Source: CAIKMD01 sp963702925 | GTDB lineage: Bacteria; Pseudomonadota; Alphaproteobacteria; ATCC43930; CGMCC-115725 | Direction of reading: 5' to 3' | DNA length: 64,000 bases | Assembly (NCBI GenBank): GCA_963702925.1 | Contig: OY969771.1 | Location: forward strand, 2,666,001 to 2,730,000 | Part shown: piece after piece, positions 61,524 through 64,000 of the stretch | How positions within the stretch are numbered: position 1 is the first letter of the stretch | Layout: every line of letters begins with the position of its first letter | Notes under the pieces: model-generated | The model's database searches: none | The model's input: only the letters and a program-made list of their open reading frames with translations | Told to the model about the DNA's origin: nothing | Translations under genes and position numbers: made by a program

Positions 61524-63740
61524 TCAGGCCGATCCGGACGACAAATCGTGATCCATGATCGGCAGGCTGCGGATGCGCTTGCCGGTCGCGGCGAAAATCG
61601 CATTGGCGACCGCGCCGGCAATCGGCGGCGTCGCCGGCTCGCCGGCGCCGCCCCATTTGTCGCCGCCGCTCGCCAACAGATAAACGTCGGTCTTCGGCGC
61701 CTGGGCCAAGCGCACCATGCGATAGGTGTCGAAATTGCCTTGCACCGGAACGCCGTTCTTGATCTCGATCTTGCCATAGAGCGCGGCGGTGAGACCGAAG
61801 ATCACGCTGCCTTCCGCCTGCTCGGCGATGGTGAGCGGGTTGACCTGATAGCGCGTGTCGAGCGCGACGGTCACCCGATTGACCTTGACCTCGCCTTTGG
61901 GGCTGACCGAAACCTCCGCGACTTGGGCACAGAGGCTGTCGGTATCGGTGCAGATGGCGATGCCGCGCCCGCTGCCTTTCGGCAGCGGCTTGCCCCAATC
62001 GCCCTTTTCGGCGGCGGTGTCGAGCACTTTCAGCCAATCCGGCTTGCCGGCGAGGAGCTTCCTGCGCAGCTGATAGGGATCGAGATTGTTGGCCGCCGCG
62101 ATCTCGTCGAGGAAGCCCTCGATCGCGAACACGTTCTGGTTCTGCCCGGGCGCGCGCCACCACCAGACCGGAAGATGCGTGTCCTTGACGATGGATTCGA
62201 TGCGCATATTGGGGATGGCGTAGCCATTGGTCGCCAGGCCTTGCACCGAGACGAAGTCGAGGCCGTTCGGCGGCAGTTTCCCCAAGGCGTTCAGGACGAC
62301 CGAGCCCGCGACGGTGCGGACTGCTAAGGCGGTAGGCATCCCGTCGGCGCCCGTGGCCGCTCTGAAGCGCGTGACGGACATCGGACGCATTTTGTCGTGG
62401 CGCGTGTCCTCCTCGCGCGACCAGATCAGCTTGACCGGCTTCTGCACGACCTTGGCGATCGAGACCGCCTGAATCACCTCATCGGCTAGATCGCGCCGGC
62501 CGAATCCGCCGCCGCAATAGGCGTTGTGGAGGTAGATGTTCTCGGCTTCGATCCCGAAAGCCTGCGCCACCTTCTCGGTCTCATCGAGTGCGTCCTGCGT
62601 GCTAACCCAGACGTCGACCCGGTCGCCTTGCAGCTGCACCGTCGCGTTCATCGGCTCCATCGGCGAATGCGACAGATAGGGCGTCTCATAGATGGCTTCG
62701 AAGGTCTTGCCGCCTTCGCCCAGCGCCTTGTCGACATCGCCCTGGTTGCGCGCGGTTACCGCTTTGCCGGTATCCAAGGTCGCGCGGTACTCGCGGAAGA
62801 ATTGCGCGCTGTCGGTGCTGCCAGCTGCGCCGACATCCCATTCGGGCTGCAACTTGGCGAGCGCTTGCTTGGCACGCCACCAAGTACCCTCGGCCGCTAC
62901 CGCGACAGCGTTGTCGAGCTTGACCACGCGGGGATTGCCCGGCATGCCGGCGACCACGGATTCGTCGACAGTCTTCAGCTTGCCGCCGGGGACAGGGCAT
63001 TGGAGGATCGCCGCGAACACCATTCCCGGCACTTGCGCGTCCATGCCGAACTTGGCGGAGCCGTCGATCTTGTGGACGACGTCGATGCGCGGCATCGGCT
63101 TGCCGGCGAAGGTCCATTGATCGGGCGTCTTGATCGCGGGCTCTTTGTCGAGCTTGATCTTCGCCGCATCGGCCGCGAGCTCGCCATAACGCAAGATCCG
63201 GCCGGAGGGCTTATGGGTGACGACGCTGTTTGCGGCGCTGCATTCCGTCGCAGGCACGCCCCATTTGGTCGCGGCGGCGGCGATCAGGCGCTCGCGTGCG
63301 CTGGCGCCCACCTGCTGCACCAACTTTTGCGATTCCTTGATCGAACGGCTGCCATTTGAATACATGTTGCCGTAGATCTTTTTCTCGCGGATGTTGCGGT
63401 TCGTCGAGGCGAATTCGATCCGCACTTTCGACCAATCGGCCTGCAGCTCCTCATTGAGCATCATCGGCACCGCGGTCATGCTGCCTTGGCCCATCTCCGC
63501 GCGCTGATAGCGGATCAGGACCGAGTCGTCCGGATCGATCGCGATCCAGGCGTCGATCTCGTTGGGGCTGGAGGCGTTATCGTCGTAAGGCTGCGCGGCA
63601 ACCGTCGCCGCTTGAGCCCAGTCCGGGAGGGCGCCGATGCCGATGGCAAGGCCGCCGGCCGCGGTCGCGGCGGTGAGGATGAAGTGGCGGCGGCTGAGCT
63701 GGGTTGCGCTGAGCGCCGGGGCGATGCGATTTCCGTCCAT
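61524..63740 (-). CDS. Periplasmic molybdenum hydroxylase large subunit (isoquinoline 1-oxidoreductase beta / aldehyde dehydrogenase type)
   Basis: 738 aa with a Tat signal (LSRRHFILTAATAAGGLAIG). Molybdopterin-binding blocks: QRAEMGQGSMTAVPMMLNEE near 80, NAYCGGGFGRRDLADEVIQA near 400 and WWWRAPGQNQNVFAIEGFLDE near 520. The end has GGAGEPATPPIAGAVANAIF with the catalytic Glu. Two-subunit IorAB/AldH-type enzymes consist of this protein, a small [2Fe-2S] protein and a cytochrome, and all three are encoded here in one operon. It oxidises an aldehyde or N-heterocycle in the periplasm. GGGGAGGA precedes the start. Confidence 0.92.
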   Translation of the reverse strand: MDGNRIAPALSATQLSRRHFILTAATAAGGLAIGIGALPDWAQAATVAAQPYDDNASSPNEIDAWIAIDPDDSVLIRYQRAEMGQGSMTAVPMMLNEELQADWSKVRIEFASTNRNIREKKIYGNMYSNGSRSIKESQKLVQQVGASARERLIAAAATKWGVPATECSAANSVVTHKPSGRILRYGELAADAAKIKLDKEPAIKTPDQWTFAGKPMPRIDVVHKIDGSAKFGMDAQVPGMVFAAILQCPVPGGKLKTVDESVVAGMPGNPRVVKLDNAVAVAAEGTWWRAKQALAKLQPEWDVGAAGSTDSAQFFREYRATLDTGKAVTARNQGDVDKALGEGGKTFEAIYETPYLSHSPMEPMNATVQLQGDRVDVWVSTQDALDETEKVAQAFGIEAENIYLHNAYCGGGFGRRDLADEVIQAVSIAKVVQKPVKLIWSREEDTRHDKMRPMSVTRFRAATGADGMPTALAVRTVAGSVVLNALGKLPPNGLDFVSVQGLATNGYAIPNMRIESIVKDTHLPVWWWRAPGQNQNVFAIEGFLDEIAAANNLDPYQLRRKLLAGKPDWLKVLDTAAEKGDWGKPLPKGSGRGIAICTDTDSLCAQVAEVSVSPKGEVKVNRVTVALDTRYQVNPLTIAEQAEGSVIFGLTAALYGKIEIKNGVPVQGNFDTYRMVRLAQAPKTDVYLLASGGDKWGGAGEPATPPIAGAVANAIFAATGKRIRSLPIMDHDLSSGSA

Positions 63741-63754
63741 GGCTCGTCCTCCCC

Positions 63755-64000
63755 TTAGGCTTTCATCAGCTCGGCGGCGCGATGAATGGCGCGACGCAGG
63801 CGCTCATAAGTGCCGCAGCGGCAGATATTGGTGATGTTGGCGTCGATCTCGGCATCGGTCGGGTTGGGATGGTCTTTGAGGAAAGCCGCCGTCGCCATGA
63901 TCTGCCCCGATTGGCAATAGCCGCATTGCGGCACATCCTCGGCCAGCCAGGCCTGCTGCACGGGATGCTTGGCGTCGGGCGACAGGCCTTCGATCGTGGT
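63755..64000 (-). CDS. [2Fe-2S] subunit of the periplasmic molybdenum hydroxylase (5' part outside window)
   Basis: The visible 81 codons give the C-terminal half of an IorA/CoxS-like protein. The second cluster motif PQCGYCQSGQIMATAAFLKD and TNICRCGTYERLRRAI provides the four inner-cluster Cys. The plant-type cluster lies outside the window. The stop is 14 bases before the large-subunit ATG; the enzyme operon is thus [2Fe-2S], large subunit, cytochrome. No Tat signal would be expected, as it rides with the large subunit. Confidence 0.92.
   Translation of the reverse strand, partial: TTIEGLSPDAKHPVQQAWLAEDVPQCGYCQSGQIMATAAFLKDHPNPTDAEIDANITNICRCGTYERLRRAIHRAAELMKA

Noticed and set aside
1..64000. 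tRNA genes, CRISPR arrays, insertion-sequence ends
   Set aside because: No cloverleaf-type tRNA 3' halves, regularly spaced repeats or transposase motifs were noticed on either strand.

Overview
The window looks like a high-GC (roughly 63-65% by eye) chromosome segment of an alphaproteobacterium. Pointers are a CpaBCDEF-TadBCDEFG pilus locus, ECF and BigR/SqrR-type regulators close to alphaproteobacterial forms, tightly packed ATGA/GTGA gene overlaps, and intergenic double-hairpin repeats of a kind common in that class. Order and genus cannot be fixed from sequence reading alone; Rhodospirillales or Hyphomicrobiales relatives are the best guess. No tRNA, rRNA, CRISPR array, complete insertion sequence or prophage was seen.

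Layout. 1-2.1 kb: 5' part of a secreted haem-binding protein, a tiny lipoprotein and an aldo/keto reductase. 2.8-13.5 kb: one tad (Flp-type pilus) operon from cpaB to tadG, closed by a hairpin terminator; cpaE and tadB each carry an apparent +1 frameshift. 13.5-19.9 kb: amidohydrolase, folD, a PAS protein, an Ldh-type dehydrogenase with a solitary NitT/TauT-type binding protein, and an ECF sigma factor. 20.4-24.4 kb: a compact glucose/pentose-phosphate operon (gnd, zwf, pgl, polyphosphate-glucokinase-like kinase). 24.5-25.4 kb: three small envelope/stress proteins. 25.5-28.6 kb: a tripartite tricarboxylate transporter whose binding protein has an in-frame TGA at codon 3. 28.8-33.7 kb: glutathione-dependent formaldehyde dehydrogenase, a YjbQ protein, a Tat-exported GH1 glycosidase facing a FucP-like sugar porter, and a cold-shock protein. 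33.9-43.0 kb: catabolic and uptake genes (frameshifted alpha/beta hydrolase, UbiD decarboxylase, two orphan binding proteins, 2OG-Fe(II) oxygenase, two types of MFS porter, GMC oxidoreductase). 43-45.5 kb: PhoH-like ATPase and an aromatic-acid-type MFS porter.

45.5-47.7 kb is a less GC-rich, scrambled patch with two unrecognised exported proteins and relics, including a copy of the C-terminus of the cytochrome c gene at 60.1 kb. 47.7-52.5 kb holds a BigR/SqrR-like regulator with a DUF2892 membrane protein, divergent from an RND efflux pair. 52.6-59.7 kb holds a CocE/NonD hydrolase, an aromatic-acid-type MFS porter and a three-subunit molybdenum hydroxylase. 60.1-64 kb holds a second, isoquinoline-oxidoreductase-like molybdenum hydroxylase coupled to a tri-haem cytochrome c. 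Two copies of a double-hairpin repeat and FNR/FixK-like boxes lie in the gaps of this last third.

Taken together this is a chromosome of a metabolically versatile soil or water bacterium with much uptake and oxidation of aromatic, heterocyclic and carboxylic substrates. Four genes need a single-base correction to read as full-length proteins and one more has a premature TGA, so either the assembly has residual errors or several genes are decaying. That decides how the pilus locus should be annotated, because both frameshifts there create false two-gene fusions.
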